A stretch of DNA of 64,000 nucleotides from Streblospio benedicti (GCA_019095985.1 CM032662.1:38062435-38126434); one strand, 5' to 3'. Shown: positions 1-12,084, counted from the first letter of the stretch. Numbers and translations are program-made. The notes: generated by a model from the sequence alone, not told the origin.

Positions 1-80
1 AATGTGTGCATTAAGTGGTTATATGGTAAAGAGCCTCTCTATCATTTCAAAATGGCACACTCGTGTGACATCATCCCTAC

Positions 81-232
81 CGTGTATTTGTCTGAAGCTC
101 TCAGTTCGCGTCCCTTGTGGCTCCATGTGACAGGGAGTGAGGAGTTGGAAACCTCGCAAGAGAATGTGATGGTGTCCGGAATGGTCGATGTTGACTGGTC
201 CGTCAGTCCTCGCAAGAACGATACGCTTTCAC
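81..232 (-). CDS. IgC first half, SR8 (left copy)
   Basis: Acceptor cccgcag, then a phase-1 continuation of the F3 exon, reading RESVSFLRGLTDQSTS and on to DKYT. It matches the start of IgC domains elsewhere (KYVEAIYFIRELQD). The donor I chose is ACG|gtaggg, inferred because reading on hits a stop about 40 bases later. The domain's second half lies beyond the window. Confidence 0.7.
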
Positions 233-633
233 CTGCGGGAAATAAGGGTGAATCCATGGTATTCTCAAAATAAGCTGATGTGTGGGCTTTTCAATATACA
301 TGTAGGACCTCCACATTGATTGTATTCAGGAAAAGACTTTTTTTTAGACATTTATTGCATCACTATTGCATATACTACTCACAGTAGTTTCCAGGTCACA
401 GTAATTAGAATGCTAGAAATAATAGTTAGTACTCCAGTACTATATACAATACTTCATAAGTATTCTAATAAATCAATAACCAGTACTCACAGTACTACAA
501 AAATACTATAATGATTCAATAATCTGTACTGTACTAGTACTAAAACAATACTCTAATAAATCAATAACCAATCCTCACAGTACTTTATGTAGGACAATAT
601 TAGTACTACAATAAATCAATAGCGAGTACTCAC

Positions 634-906
634 GGTACTTGCAGCTGGCCGCGTCCGAGCACGGTCCCACGCCAACCTGGTTCTCGGCCGCCACGCGGAA
701 CTCGTACTCCACACCTTCCTTCAGGCCTCGCACCACGTACTTCGCGGCCACGATGCGCTCCGAGATGTTGACGACTGTCCAGGTGAAGTCTCCATGGGCG
801 CGCGACTCGAGCACGTAGTTGGTGATGGGCGAGTTTCCGTCGTTGGTGGGCGGAGACCATGACAGGGAGACGGTGTCCTTGACAATCTCCTCGATAACGG
901 GAGTGC
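634..906 (-). CDS. F3 FN3 domain, SR8 (left copy, intact frame)
   Basis: A 273-bp exon encoding a whole FN3: starts GTPVIEEIVKDTVSLSWSPP, ends AENQVGVGPCSDAASCKY. Acceptor ttccag, donor gtgagtact. This copy has an open frame through SERIVAAKYVVRGLKEG, while its twin at 2108-2379 is one base shorter. The preceding intron piece is rich in echoes of its own donor site. Confidence 0.85.
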
Positions 907-1113
907 CTGGAATTATGGGTGAAAGACATGAGTTTGTTGGTGATTGATGATTGCTTTGATGATTTTTCATGGTTCTTGTACAATGTACATGTTAAAAGTT
1001 TGAGACAGGTAAAAAAAAATCATGAAAATGACATGGTAGCCAGAAAAAATAGGTATATTGAAGATGTAAAATTTCTTTATTTTCTTGATCTGCACCCGAG
1101 ACCCTACACTCAC

Positions 1114-1127
1114 CAGGCGCGGACGGT
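1114..1127 (-). CDS. Gap-truncated end of the F2 second-half exon (left copy)
   Basis: Fourteen bases after the donor (gtgagtg on the minus strand), identical to the 3' end of exon 2682-2864; the rest is lost in the N run. Confidence 0.75.
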
Positions 1128-1227
1128 NNNNNNNNNNNNNNNNNNNNNNNNNNNNNNNNNNNNNNNNNNNNNNNNNNNNNNNNNNNNNNNNNNNNNNNNN
1201 NNNNNNNNNNNNNNNNNNNNNNNNNNN
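1128..1227. other. Assembly gap, exactly 100 N
   Basis: A run of 100 Ns. The fixed round length is the usual placeholder for a gap of unknown size. Confidence 0.99.
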
Positions 1228-1540
1228 GTTTTCAAATGTAGAATTATGTTTTCATGGATTTTTTTTTGTTAACAATACCCGCAGATGACATCTGAACAAT
1301 AGAATGGAGTTTGATTGGTTGATTATTTTGGATTCTGTGTAGTGTAATAAGTTACCCATAAATATTGGTTTTGGCTGCATTCACAACTAATGCAATGAGA
1401 CCAAAATACAAGACCAAATCAGATCTATACTAAATGTAATAAGTGTAAATGTACTTTTTAAATGTGTGCATTAAGTGGTTATATGGTAAAGAGCCTCTCT
1501 ATCATTTCAAAATGGCACACTCGTGTGACATCATCCCTAC

Positions 1541-1692
1541 CGTGTATTTGTCTGAAGCTCTCAGTTCGCGTCCCTTGTGGCTCCATGTGACAGGGAGTGA
1601 GGAGTTGGAAACCTCGCAAGAGAATGTGATGGTGTCCGGAATGGTCGATGTTGACTGGTCCGTCAGTCCTCGCAAGAACGATACGCTTTCAC
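1541..1692 (-). CDS. IgC first half, SR8 (right copy)
   Basis: Identical to 81-232 at an offset of 1460 bases: same acceptor, same inferred donor. Only one of the two copies is expected in the real gene. Confidence 0.7.
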
Positions 1693-2107
1693 CTGCGGGA
1701 AATAAGGGTGAATCCATGGTATTCTCAAAATAAGCTGATGTGTGGGCTTTTCAATATACATGTAGGACCTCCACATTGATTGTATTCAGGAAAAGAACAG
1801 ATTTTAGACATTTATTGCATCACTTTTGCATATACTACTCACAGTATTTTAAGTACTATCCAGTACTCACAGTAATTAAAGTACTAGCAAATCAATACCA
1901 AGTACTCACAGTACTATATACAATACTTCATAAGTATTGTAATAAATCAATAACCAGTACTCACAGTACTACAAAAATACTATAATGATTCAATAATCTG
2001 TACTGTACTAGTACTAAAACAATACTCTAATAAATCAATAACCAATCCTCACAGTACTTTATGTAGGACAATATTAGTACTACAATAAATCAATAGCGAG
2101 TACTCAC

Positions 2108-2379
2108 GGTACTTGCAGCTGGCCGCGTCCGAGCACGGTCCCACGCCAACCTGGTTCTCGGCCGCCACGCGGAACTCGTACTCCACACCTTCCTTCAGGC
2201 CTCGCACCACGTGCCAGCGGCCACGATGCGCTCCGAGATGTTGACGACTGTCCAGGTGAAGTCTCCATGGGCGCGCGACTCGAGCACGTAGTTGGTGATG
2301 GGCGAGTTTCCGTCGTTGGTGGGCGGAGACCATGACAGGGAGACGGTGTCCTTGACAATCTCCTCGATAACGGGAGTGC
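2108..2379 (-). CDS. F3 FN3 domain, SR8 (right copy, one base shorter)
   Basis: Same exon as 634-906 but 272 bp. Where the left copy reads VAAKYVVRG, this one shifts frame and gives VAAGTWCEA, so the FN3 C-terminal half falls out of frame. Everything around it is intact, so a sequencing or consensus error, or a damaged allele, is more likely than a true loss. Confidence 0.75.
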
Positions 2380-2681
2380 CTGGAATTATGGGTGAAAGAC
2401 ATGAGTTTGTTGGTGATTGATGATTGGTTGACACTGATGATTTTTAAGTTAACATGGCATCTTTTCAGGAAAGTCTCACATGAATGTTTTGAGACATTTA
2501 AAAAAAATCATGAAAAGTTTAAGACAGTGACCCCTGGATCTGCCTGGGTGAAAAAAAAATTATAGAGATGTGCGCTCTCAAGATATACTTTTAAAAAGCT
2601 CAACATAAAAACTAGAGACTTATACACTAAGTTGTAAAATTTTGCTATTTTCTTGATCTGCACCCGAGACCCTACACTCAC

Positions 2682-2864
2682 CAGGCGCGGACGGTTTGTC
2701 GAATGGATCTTTGGCCACAACGCGTCCGGTGACTTCTGATGGTTTTCCGACACCGGCGTCATTTTCAGCTACAACCCGGAAGTCGTATTCTGAGAATTCG
2801 ACGAGGTCACGAATGTCGAGAGATGTGTTCCTCACGGCGATCTTGTTGACCTTGATCCATCTTG
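2682..2864 (-). CDS. F2 FN3 second half, SR8
   Basis: Acceptor ttctcag, donor CTG|gtgagtg. Encodes ARWIKVNKIAVRNTSLDIRD and then the FN3 core YDFRVVAENDAGVGKPSEVT ending KDPFDKPSAPG. Pairs with 4704-4831. Confidence 0.88.
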
Positions 2865-4703
2865 CTGAGAATTGCTACAATGATGGACGGAAACATTTGG
2901 AAACAAATTCAATGGATTTTTGTTTGTATCAATAACATCCGCACAAATTATGAGACAAAGCCATGGAAAACTAAGTCTTTATATTTAGAATAAACTCAAA
3001 TTTCCCAAGGCGATGTTTGATTGGACGGAATGTAGTGAGTGGGAATTGGACATCCATTGTGATAAATTTCAACTTAATTTAGGCTCTTTAACTACTATTA
3101 ACAGGTTAAAGTATCTTATGCCTTCAAACTTTCATAAAAGAGACTGTGGATAAAATTCTATACGTTTTTCACTTAATATTTTTCTAAAAGGGGGTGATGT
3201 GATGATCTCTTTTATGAGCATTTGAATGGCTGTTTAGAAGGTACAAATCATTATCAATTATACATAGTTGATACAAATATGTACTTTTCATCAAATATGC
3301 ATGCATAAATAACGGAGATTGCAAAATGGGAATGCTTGCAGAAGCTTTATGATTAATTGAAAGAAATAGACTGAAATAGTTGTAGCTTGTTTTAAAAACT
3401 TGATGATTGCAAGACACAGGAATGTGAACAGTAGAGATAATTGCTGTAAATAGCGATTTAAACAAAAGCTTTGTATAAAAAGCAAAAGCTGATGTTTGAA
3501 GTGCAGAAATATTAACCATACAAAATAGAGTGCAATATCATAGAAAATTGCATGAATTCTTTCAAAGTGCGTAGTTTTAGACAGGGTACGAAACTCATGA
3601 GAATGTAGTTATGGACCATAGGACTAGGAAAAGTGGCCAGCCCTTAATTATGATAATATGGCAAAGTCAACTGCCCATTGGTCAGTTAACATTTGAAAGC
3701 AGCTGATTCTAGTTAGAATCAGCCAGCACTGGACCATTGGGGAGGCCCTATTTCGTACCCTGTTTTAGATTATTGAAATTGCTGAATTGAAAGCACTTTC
3801 TTGTATTGTGAATGAATATCAATCATTTCATTCGTAGCACAATACATTTTAACTCTCAATACCTGTCGTCCTGATTGATTGATCTATAGGAAATGATAAA
3901 TGAAAAGAACAAAATGTGATAAGGCACACTCAAAAGAATGAAAATCAAAGAAAAATCACAGAAATGAAATTCAAACGAAAAATTTAAAAAAAAGCAAAAT
4001 GGAAAAAACACTATTTTATATAATATTCTATTTTGAATACTATTGTACAGACACAAATGCAAACTAAAAATTTAAAAAAGTTAACTAAATTCTAAACTTA
4101 GAGTATACTTAAAATCTAAAACTATGACAACACATGACAACACAATGTACAAATTAATAAAGACAAACTAAACATTTAAATTTACTTGGACTACAAAAAA
4201 TACCAAAATTGACATCTCAAAGGATGAACTGTTTATAGAAGACATGATTTAACCCTTTCATGGCTAAAGTACTCAATAGTGCCTGTTATTGCAGCCTAGA
4301 ATAAAGTCTAATATAAGCATAAATTTACCACAATGGGTGTCTGATTGACATGTTTGCATTTGGAAAAATCAGACATCCATTTTTGTAAACTTGAGATAAT
4401 TTTAGGCATTTTTCTAGACGGCAATATTAGGCATCAGTGACTACTCCGCAATTAAGGGTATAAAGGCCACACGCATATCATTTGCTGCTTAGATTCATAG
4501 AACTTTCCAGCGAAAATTTCAATCTTCAAAAATCATACAAAGTTTTACAAACAATGGGGCAGTGTCACCGACTTTTCAGGCGACGACCCTAAACAAGGAA
4601 TCGTATGCATGTGGCCTTATGAGACAAATATCACACACAAGAAATTGTACATGTGTGGCCTTAGGAGACAAATATCACACTAGAAACCCGCGACTGCACG
4701 CAC
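2865..4703 (-). other. Intron inside F2 of SR8
   Basis: AT-rich intron of 1.8 kb. It holds a hAT-like short element (3582-3762). Close to the donor side there are two tandem copies of a roughly 50-bp unit built on GTGGCCTTANGAGACAAATA (about 4609-4680). I see no coding signal. Confidence 0.8.
3575..3769. mobile_element. Short hAT-like inverted-repeat element (MITE), 181 bp, with target duplication
   Basis: The element runs 3582-3762. Ends are perfect 12-bp inverted repeats, CAGGGTACGAAA. A 7-bp direct repeat TTTTAGA flanks it (3575-3581 and 3763-3769). CAGGG-type ends suggest the hAT superfamily, though hAT usually gives 8 bp. No coding capacity. A diverged relative lies at about 13950-14162. 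Confidence 0.8.
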
Positions 4704-4831
4704 CTGTTGTCTTTCCACGTAATATCCGGTGATGGGGGAGCCACCGTCAAACTCGGGAGCTCTCCACGTGATGGTGCAGGAGGTTTTGTTGACATCCTCC
4801 ACAGCAACCTTCCTCGGTGGGCCTGGGGGCT
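4704..4831 (-). CDS. F2 FN3 first half, SR8
   Basis: Acceptor ttctcag, donor CAG|gtgcgtg. Encodes EPPGPPRKVAVEDVNKTSCT and WRAPEFDGGSPITGYYVERQ, the N-terminal half of an FN3. GC-rich codons. Confidence 0.9.
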
Positions 4832-6146
4832 CTGAGAAAACAAAAACAACCAATCGGTGATGAGGAATGCTAGAAGCATAATATAACTCTATAGGGATGG
4901 ACGGTGATTTGCTTCCGGGTGTAAAAAATAGCAACAGACAAGAATTTTTTATCTTCATTGACAAGATTATGAGAATTAACCTTCCAAAATTGCAATATCA
5001 TAAAGTTTTATTTATAGAAAACACGCAAGCTAGCTACATTATGTAGGTAAGTTAATATTTTTGGTAAACTTTTTATACTTTTCTATATACAACAAATCTA
5101 ATGTTGGAGTTTTTGAATGGTTTGCAATCTTGTCACAGCCAGTGCATTTGTTAATGTCTTGTCATTTGATCAGGATTGACAAAAAACAAGTGGCCTTATT
5201 TTTATGGGTTTTTTTCCAATCTCGCTCCTTCAAATCAACATCTAAAAACAGTTTATCTTTTAAACAGAATTGATTTCCTTCACACTTCATCCACCAATCT
5301 CTCCATCATATAAATAAATCAATGTCTCATAAAACAAAAACACCTTTCCCAAAGGGTTAAAATAACTGCCAGACAAGAAAAAGGCAGAAATGATGATAGC
5401 CTATATAAATCCATCAAAAACCTTGCACAATATAATCTGACTTGGCATTTATATCTGGACATTTTTCTGCTTGAGTTATAATAAATATGTTCCAGGGTTA
5501 CATGTGCCTATGTATAGAAAGAAAAGAGGCAGACGGTTTTCATCAAAGTGATTTTAATGGTCCTATTATATCAGTGACCTGTCAACTCATGTAGTATTAC
5601 CGGTAGACATCTTAACAGTCAGTGATCTCTATATATAACACTGATGGTGGTAACAGTGACCTTGATTTAAGAAACAAAATATCAAGCTTTTAGAAGGTCT
5701 TTTTCAAATTGTATAGCATATTTTTCTTTTCATTTGATGCATGTGTGTATAAACAACTATAATCTGACAAAAGCATAAAAAATAGACTATGGATCAACAA
5801 CCACACCCTTGATCCATATGACATAGAATAGAGATCCACAATGGATCAATATATGTAGTAGAAAGTAGAATTAAGTAAATGCCATTCATAAACAGAAATC
5901 AGATATCACATACTGCAGATATGGACAATATTTTGCAAATGTGGATGAAACTATATGTATGGGAAATAGGATAAAAAATGAGTATCCAAATCATAGATGA
6001 GATACATACCACAGTACATTAAGAAAGAACAGACGTTATTATTGCTATAACATGGATAATAATTTTGTCACTATGGATGAAACAATACAGACAATAAATA
6101 ATGAGTATCCAAATCATACATAAAAAACTTATACATTAAACAAAGA
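4832..6146 (-). other. Intron (left part of a 7.1-kb intron)
   Basis: AT-rich, no exon signature. Near its right end a unit of about 120 bp containing GTGGATGAAAC and GAGTATCCAAATCATA occurs twice (about 5938-6000 and 6064-6120), just before the ankyrin gene. It may be part of that gene's upstream region. Confidence 0.6.
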
Positions 6147-7517
6147 ATGGATATATATCAACAAGTACATGTAGCTGTAGTACAGAAGGCATGGCAAAAA
6201 GTTCGCGATATTTTCGACCAAACGGAATCATCTCAATCTCGAGTGACCAGAGACCACATAGTTCTGCATGCTGCAATTGACCACGATGCCCCAACAGACA
6301 TCATCGCCCGGCTGATTTCTCCTCACAACATCAACATGCAAGACAATTATTCCACTGACAATAATACAGCGCTCCATAAAGCTCTGAGCCAGAAAAAATG
6401 GCAGTTTGTTCCCATTTTACTGCAGCATGGGGCTGACATTAACCAAAGTAATGGTAAGAACTATACCCCGTTACACTTGGCTGCATGCATGACAGCACCA
6501 GACGATATCATCGGTCAATTGATTTCTTCCCGTAACGTAAACGTGCAGCATCAAAACAGAGGCTTATTTCGAATCTTCGAATGTTACACGCCACTGCATC
6601 TGATGGCCAGAAACCGACGATGGGACATGGTGCTAGTTCTGCTACAACACGGGGCGGATGTCAACCTGGTTAACGCTGAGGATCAAACCCCACTGTATTG
6701 TTCTATAAGTCATAGCACACCAAGAGACGTCTTCACCCAGCTGATTTCTCCACAAAACATCAACATGCAGGACAAAAATGGCAACACAGCACTTCATGAG
6801 GCCGTTATGGAGAAAAACTTTGAGCTGGTGTCGGTTCTCCTACACCACGGGGCTGATATCAACCTCAGTAATAATGAGCGAGAAACTCCGTTATTTTTGG
6901 CTACATATCATGATGCCCCAGTGGAAATCTTCACCAGCTTGATTTCTGCGAAGAACATCAATGTACAGGATAGTAGATGGAATGAAAGTGCACTGCATTG
7001 GGCCGTGAGGGGTGAACAGTGGCAGCTGGTACAAGTTCTCCTTCAGCATGGAGCTGACATCAACCTGGTTGATCATTATCACCGAACACCATTACACGTG
7101 GCTGCCCTTGAAGTGGACACGCCATCAGACGTCTTCAGCCAGCTGATCTCTTCAGAGAACATCAACGCGCAGGACAAAGGCAGCTATACAGCACTGCAGG
7201 AGGTGATTAGAAGGAGGCAAAAGAAGTGGGAGCTGGTGCCAGTTCTTCTTCAATATGGGGCCGACCCGGCTTTGGTGGGTTTCGTCGTACCCAATGCAAG
7301 CGCCTTGAAGCATCTTTGTATCTTGACTATCAGGAGCCATATGCCTGTCAAGTCTGATGAGGCTTACGAGGGACTGGGACTCCCTCACAGTCTGGTACAG
7401 GAGGTGGAGATGAGGGATGTGGCAGAACACATTGTACAATGCGCACAGAAGTCACAGCTTGATGTGAAAGATATGTCACTAGCGGGTTGGCCTGGGCCTA
7501 GCAACTTTTTAGCATAG
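6147..7517 (+). CDS. Intronless ankyrin-repeat protein, nested in a titin-like gene intron
   Basis: An uninterrupted 456-residue frame starting MDIYQQVHVAVVQKAWQKVR. From about residue 37 to 385 it holds roughly eleven ankyrin repeats arranged as five to six modules of about 66 residues. In each module one repeat carries LLQHGADINL and TPLHLAA, and the next carries LISPxNINMQD and TALHxAV. The C-terminal 70-90 residues, ending PGPSNFLA, are not ankyrin-like and I do not recognise them. Ankyrin arrays bind proteins; no enzyme domain, signal peptide or membrane segment is visible, so the function is unknown. It lies on the strand opposite its host gene and has no introns, which suggests a retrocopy or a member of an expanded intronless family. 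A CAGTAGAACCTC-family element follows the stop within about 20 bases. Confidence 0.85.
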   Translation: MDIYQQVHVAVVQKAWQKVRDIFDQTESSQSRVTRDHIVLHAAIDHDAPTDIIARLISPHNINMQDNYSTDNNTALHKALSQKKWQFVPILLQHGADINQSNGKNYTPLHLAACMTAPDDIIGQLISSRNVNVQHQNRGLFRIFECYTPLHLMARNRRWDMVLVLLQHGADVNLVNAEDQTPLYCSISHSTPRDVFTQLISPQNINMQDKNGNTALHEAVMEKNFELVSVLLHHGADINLSNNERETPLFLATYHDAPVEIFTSLISAKNINVQDSRWNESALHWAVRGEQWQLVQVLLQHGADINLVDHYHRTPLHVAALEVDTPSDVFSQLISSENINAQDKGSYTALQEVIRRRQKKWELVPVLLQYGADPALVGFVVPNASALKHLCILTIRSHMPVKSDEAYEGLGLPHSLVQEVEMRDVAEHIVQCAQKSQLDVKDMSLAGWPGPSNFLA

Positions 7518-7529
7518 TTTTCTCATACC

Positions 7530-7698
7530 GTGGTCCAATTATGACTATCTCTCTATTGAGACCATCTCTATGCTAAGACCGTTTTTCACAGTCCCAATTA
7601 CTCATAAAGCTACCAAAATGAACCTCTGTATAGAGACCACTTCTCTAATCAGACCACCTAGCACTGGTCCCAAATGTGGTCATAATAGAGGTTCTATT
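7530..7698 (+). mobile_element. CAGTAGAACCTC-family MITE, copy A (degraded)
   Basis: Contains CTCTATTGAGACCATCTCTA and ends GAGGTTCTATTG, matching copies at 19651-19834, 33589-33673 and 61931-62110. Its left terminal repeat is worn. It lies directly behind the ankyrin gene. Confidence 0.7.
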
Positions 7699-7699
7699 G

Positions 7700-10385
7700 T
7701 ATTTAAAACAGACGAAAAGAGATTCCTTTCATATATGAAAATATATACCGTCACATGACCATTTGCAGATGATCAGACTCTTTTTTTCACTAATTTATTT
7801 GAATATTCAGTTTCAATAATTCTAAAATCTACTTGTTCATGTAAAAATATTATTTTAGCAATATTTTTTGTTTCAAATCATATTTTCAGCCATTGCCAAA
7901 TCATTATGTTTTTCTAGTTTGTACATATAGCTAATAAACATGTTTCAAGCTATGATTTGATTTCATGTAAAATCGAATTCAATATTGCAACATGAACCAT
8001 GTCTATCCGGAGAATCATAACAAAAACACACTAAGAATCCCACAATGAGAAAATATTCTGTTTTATGACCAATTGCTGATAAGATATCATCTTAAGTTTC
8101 AACTCAATACTAAGTTGCATAAAATCAAACAATACAAACCATATCTATCCACAGAGTCATTATAAACACAATAGAATCCACTGAGACAAAGACATGCTCA
8201 TCCAGAATAATAACACATGTGACTAACACCGCACATTGAGACAACTGAAATATTGCTAGCTGCTGCCTGCTGCTGCTCACTCATCTAGACATGCTAGACA
8301 CTCGCTCTAGATGCTCTAGATCATCTGGAGCTGTCAATCAAAGTGGGCTAGATGTAATAGCATGCTTGACCATTGGCAGTAGCAATGCAGGTTTATTTAT
8401 AGCATCAATAACAAATGAACTAGAGACAGCTTCCTGTGATGAGTATGATACCTGACATACGTAATGAGTGACAGAGTATGTAATGATTAGTACTTGTAGC
8501 GCCATTAGAATAGAACATGATGTAAAGTAATAGAAATCGACAGACTATTGCATACTGTCTTGATACTAAAATCAGAGCTGTATGAAAAAAAAATGAAATC
8601 ATTATGGCATGATTTTTAGGCCTCTGCCCAAAATGAGTTAGAAAATTGCAGCCTTCTCCTCCATAAAATAATCAAAATGAGAGACCTAGTTTTTCATAAT
8701 CTCCTAACCCTTGGGCTGTGATAGCCCCATGACGTTATTTCATATTCTATATTCATGATTGATAAGAATATGACCAACAGTTGAAGTTGCTAATGACCTC
8801 TGAAGCAATTTAAATCAGTGGGCCAAAGAGTACAGAAATCTAGGTTACTGCTATGCCCACTGTGAAGAATGAAGAGCCCATGACTTATGAGATGTGCAGA
8901 TGTTTTCACAGTTAGAAGCTAGACAATGGGACCATTATGAGTCATAAAAGATTCCCACTTAATGTTCAAAAAGCTATTTTCAACAAAGGCAGATCAAGTA
9001 GAGCCCCAATTTTTTCCATTCAATTTTTGATTTTCAAATAGGTTTTGGCACATCTGCTATCAATTGCAAATAAAAAAAGAAACTGAGATCCCTTAGTTTG
9101 CCACCCTGCCCTTTAAAAAAAACTGGATCTGCTAGTGTTAATAATTGTAATTCCAAGTACATTAAAACACACATCAGGTCAGATCAAACATAAGGTCATT
9201 TCAAAATCTATTTATTTTGTTGACTCTGAATAATACATCTACTCTAATAAACCCATGTATGGGCTTTTTTACATTTACCTTTCTTCAAGGCACGGATCTT
9301 TATACCAACGTGAGGTGCAGCCACCCTTGTCTACTATGCCATTTATTAGTGCCACAGTCAGAATCCATAAAGTTGTCAGCAGCCAATCAAATCCATTAAA
9401 AAGAGTACTTGTATTCATCTCTTAAAGGCATCCTATCTGTGGGTTCCTCAGGTCACCTGCTCATTACATATAAAGCTATCTATTGCTTAGATAGTTTGAA
9501 AGTTAACAGAACAGAACAAGTTGTGACTACCTAATTTTTGGTTGGGTGAATGTTTTGTTGAACGCAATATGTTCGAGTCATTGTTGTTTGATGTTGCACA
9601 TCAGTCACATCATCCTCACTTAGCCATAGCTTTGTTACTGTATCAGCCATTGAACTCTAGAAATGGCAACAAAGACGCCACTTTCGTTTGAAAGGTTTTG
9701 ACATTTTCAATCTCATACAGACAGATACATCACCATGAACTTGCTCAATTTTAGGTGCTTTTTGCAATAGCTTCATGTATATGCTTGTTTTTGTTTTACA
9801 TATAGAAGCAAAGTATGTAACTAGAAAAGATTTTTTGTATGATAGATCCAAAAACCATACAAAAATGGAGAAACTCTATAGACAAATCCCATAATTGATA
9901 GTTGTTTTGTACAAAACCACTGATTGATACATCTCACATTGGCATGCATTACATAGTTAATAACAAGGCCCAGGGAGAGGCTCTGGGTAATGTAGACCCC
10001 CCTCTGGGAGATGGCTGCCAACTCCCCGGGATGTCTGGATACTCTATATGTCTGCTAGCAATCTAGAATGTGCCAGAATCTCATTATTCACTGGCTTACT
10101 TTCTCTTGTATTACATGTGCATTTTCTATGGTCCATATGGAACAACATAATATCTCTCTAGCTCTTTGATCCTTGTTTGATATGAATGTAATGAGTATTT
10201 GATGCATGTTTCAGATGTTGCAACTGTGTCCGATCATCCTAATGCCCATGGGCTTTTAGATTGAAAAATTGCACGATTGTGTATTTAGTATTTACATTGC
10301 AATTTCAAAGGTCTAGATTTTTATATGTTCCAAAATTGGGGTGGGTCTTTACATGGGCATGGGCCCTTTGACGATTGTATGTGGT

Positions 10386-10420
<35 letters not shown>

Positions 10421-11969
10421 CCTAATTATTCCTCATTCAGAAATATGTTCATGAAATTAATATTTTGCATATTTATTATTGTAAAACTAATCACTTTTAA
10501 TCTTTAATAGTGAAAGATTAAAACAAAGTGGAAACAGCTGATGACAGACATTGTCTAGTCCACTGTTTCTGTTCTAGCTGCTGCCTTTCGCCTGTGGTAA
10601 GAATGCTAGAAACATCAATCTAGTTCTGGTCTACTAATCACAAATGGAATACCAGTGTGCAAATGTCAAGGTAAAAAATCATTGACGAGCCCATTCTGGA
10701 AAAATGGAGGTCATGTTTTTCATGGTGTTTTTCATGGTGTTTGCACTTAACTTTGTTATATATTACTATGGAACAGTTTACGTCATTTTGCTATACCTAC
10801 ATGTACCCACCCAAAAGGCATTGATAAATGGCACAAAAGAGTAGGATGCAAACAATTCATATGTTTCTGTACATCAACAGAAGCCAGTGATTCTGAGATT
10901 TCAGTAATGGTGAAATATGTACAGTTGGACCCGTTTTACAGGAACTTGAGGGGAGTAAATAAAAAGTTTGAGCTACCAGAAATTATAAATAATCAAAATA
11001 ACTTATGATATAAAGTGACAAGAATGTAAATAGGTTATTTGCTTGAGTTTTCTATAAATTTATGAGTTAAGTTAAAAGGATCCAACTGTATGAAAAGATT
11101 TTCACAAACAAACATTCAACATCATAATCTGTAACATCCATCTCAGGCATGAAATTTAATAGCATCATTTGAACCTGTCTAGCTGCTAAAATTTCATCAT
11201 AAAATCAAATGAAAAGATTTGGCAGCCATCTGCCTCGCAGACCTGGATATTATATCATAATAGCCTCAAAACTGACATGATGTATTTGAGATTAACAGAT
11301 TTCAGGTAGTAAGTGCAAAATCCCGTCTGCTCTGGAATTATCTATCAACATTTCTGAGCTTCCTTTATTAGATGAAAGTAATCTGCACTCAAAATACAGT
11401 CTGTTATGACAAATAATACGAGTATAAACACATAAACACGTATATATGCAGGAGTTTGACAGACAGGGAATGAGCAGCCCGTTTGGATCTGCCAGTGCAG
11501 AGTTAATGATATGTGAATGGCTTTTAATCTCTTGAAAAAAATCAATCATTATGTTTAAATCTAACTATTGAGCAAAATATTGAGGCTACACTGGAAAAGT
11601 TTTCAACTCCTCTCAAAGTTTACATCAGTCTGCCCCTAATCTGACTATTCATTAAAAGTCTACTTCTCTAGGCATAAACTAATGCTGAATCCAGATAAGA
11701 GCTAGTTTAATTACTGTGTGACCCCAAAAATATACACAAATCCGTGTTATACATGAATTTCTACACATCAAGCATTGGTTTCCTTTGTTTTGTGCCTTCC
11801 ACTACATGTCAAAGACGTTTCTCGATTATGGGACTGGAATTTCGTACGTAAAACAACCATGGGCGTGAAATTTTCCATTGCTTCAAAATTCTTGCCAAAA
11901 GTAAGGTTTAATAGTTGTGATTGATATGTCAAACCTTAGCATGAGTATTCAATATATGAGCAAACTTAC
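7700..11969 (-). other. Intron (right part of the 7.1-kb intron)
   Basis: AT-rich, no exon or RNA gene recognised. Contains a CTAGA-rich stretch at about 8283-8330, a tetranucleotide run at 10387-10421, and several weak matches to a GGATCTGC motif (about 9124 and 11486) also seen near 2536 and 18892. That motif may be the trace of an old dispersed repeat. Confidence 0.6.
10387..10421. repeat. (AATC)n microsatellite
   Basis: About eight perfect tandem units of the tetranucleotide AATC inside an intron. Confidence 0.95.
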
Positions 11970-12084
11970 CAAACGGCAGTCGTGCTTTGACGCCGTCCTG
12001 GAGTTCCGCGAACTCGCCGACTCCGATCTTGTTTTCTGCGGCGACTCGGAACAGGTACTCTGTGCCCTCAAACAGCTTCTCAAC
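11970..12084 (-). CDS. F1 FN3 second half, SR8
   Basis: Acceptor tcacag, donor TTTG|gtaag. Encodes VEKLFEGTEYLFRVAAENKI then GVGEFAELQDGVKARLPF. The LPF-G ending is shared by all F1 domains. Confidence 0.9.

Larger units (their letters stand above)
1..1127. other. Left copy of a duplicated contig end (likely assembly or haplotype duplicate)
   Basis: Bases 1-1127 repeat 1461-2695, with identical sequence over the first 300 or so bases and substitutions and small indels further on. The copy carries the IgC and F3 exons and stops 14 bases into the next exon, exactly where a run of Ns starts. This is what two allelic contigs joined around a gap look like. Confidence 0.85.

Noticed and set aside
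1461-2695. A genuine extra Ig-FN3 pair created by tandem duplication
   Set aside because: Near identity, the mid-exon stop at a 100-N gap and the disrupted domain order point to an assembly or haplotype duplicate.
10387-10421. CRISPR-like or regulatory array
   Set aside because: A plain AATC microsatellite without spacers, in animal DNA.
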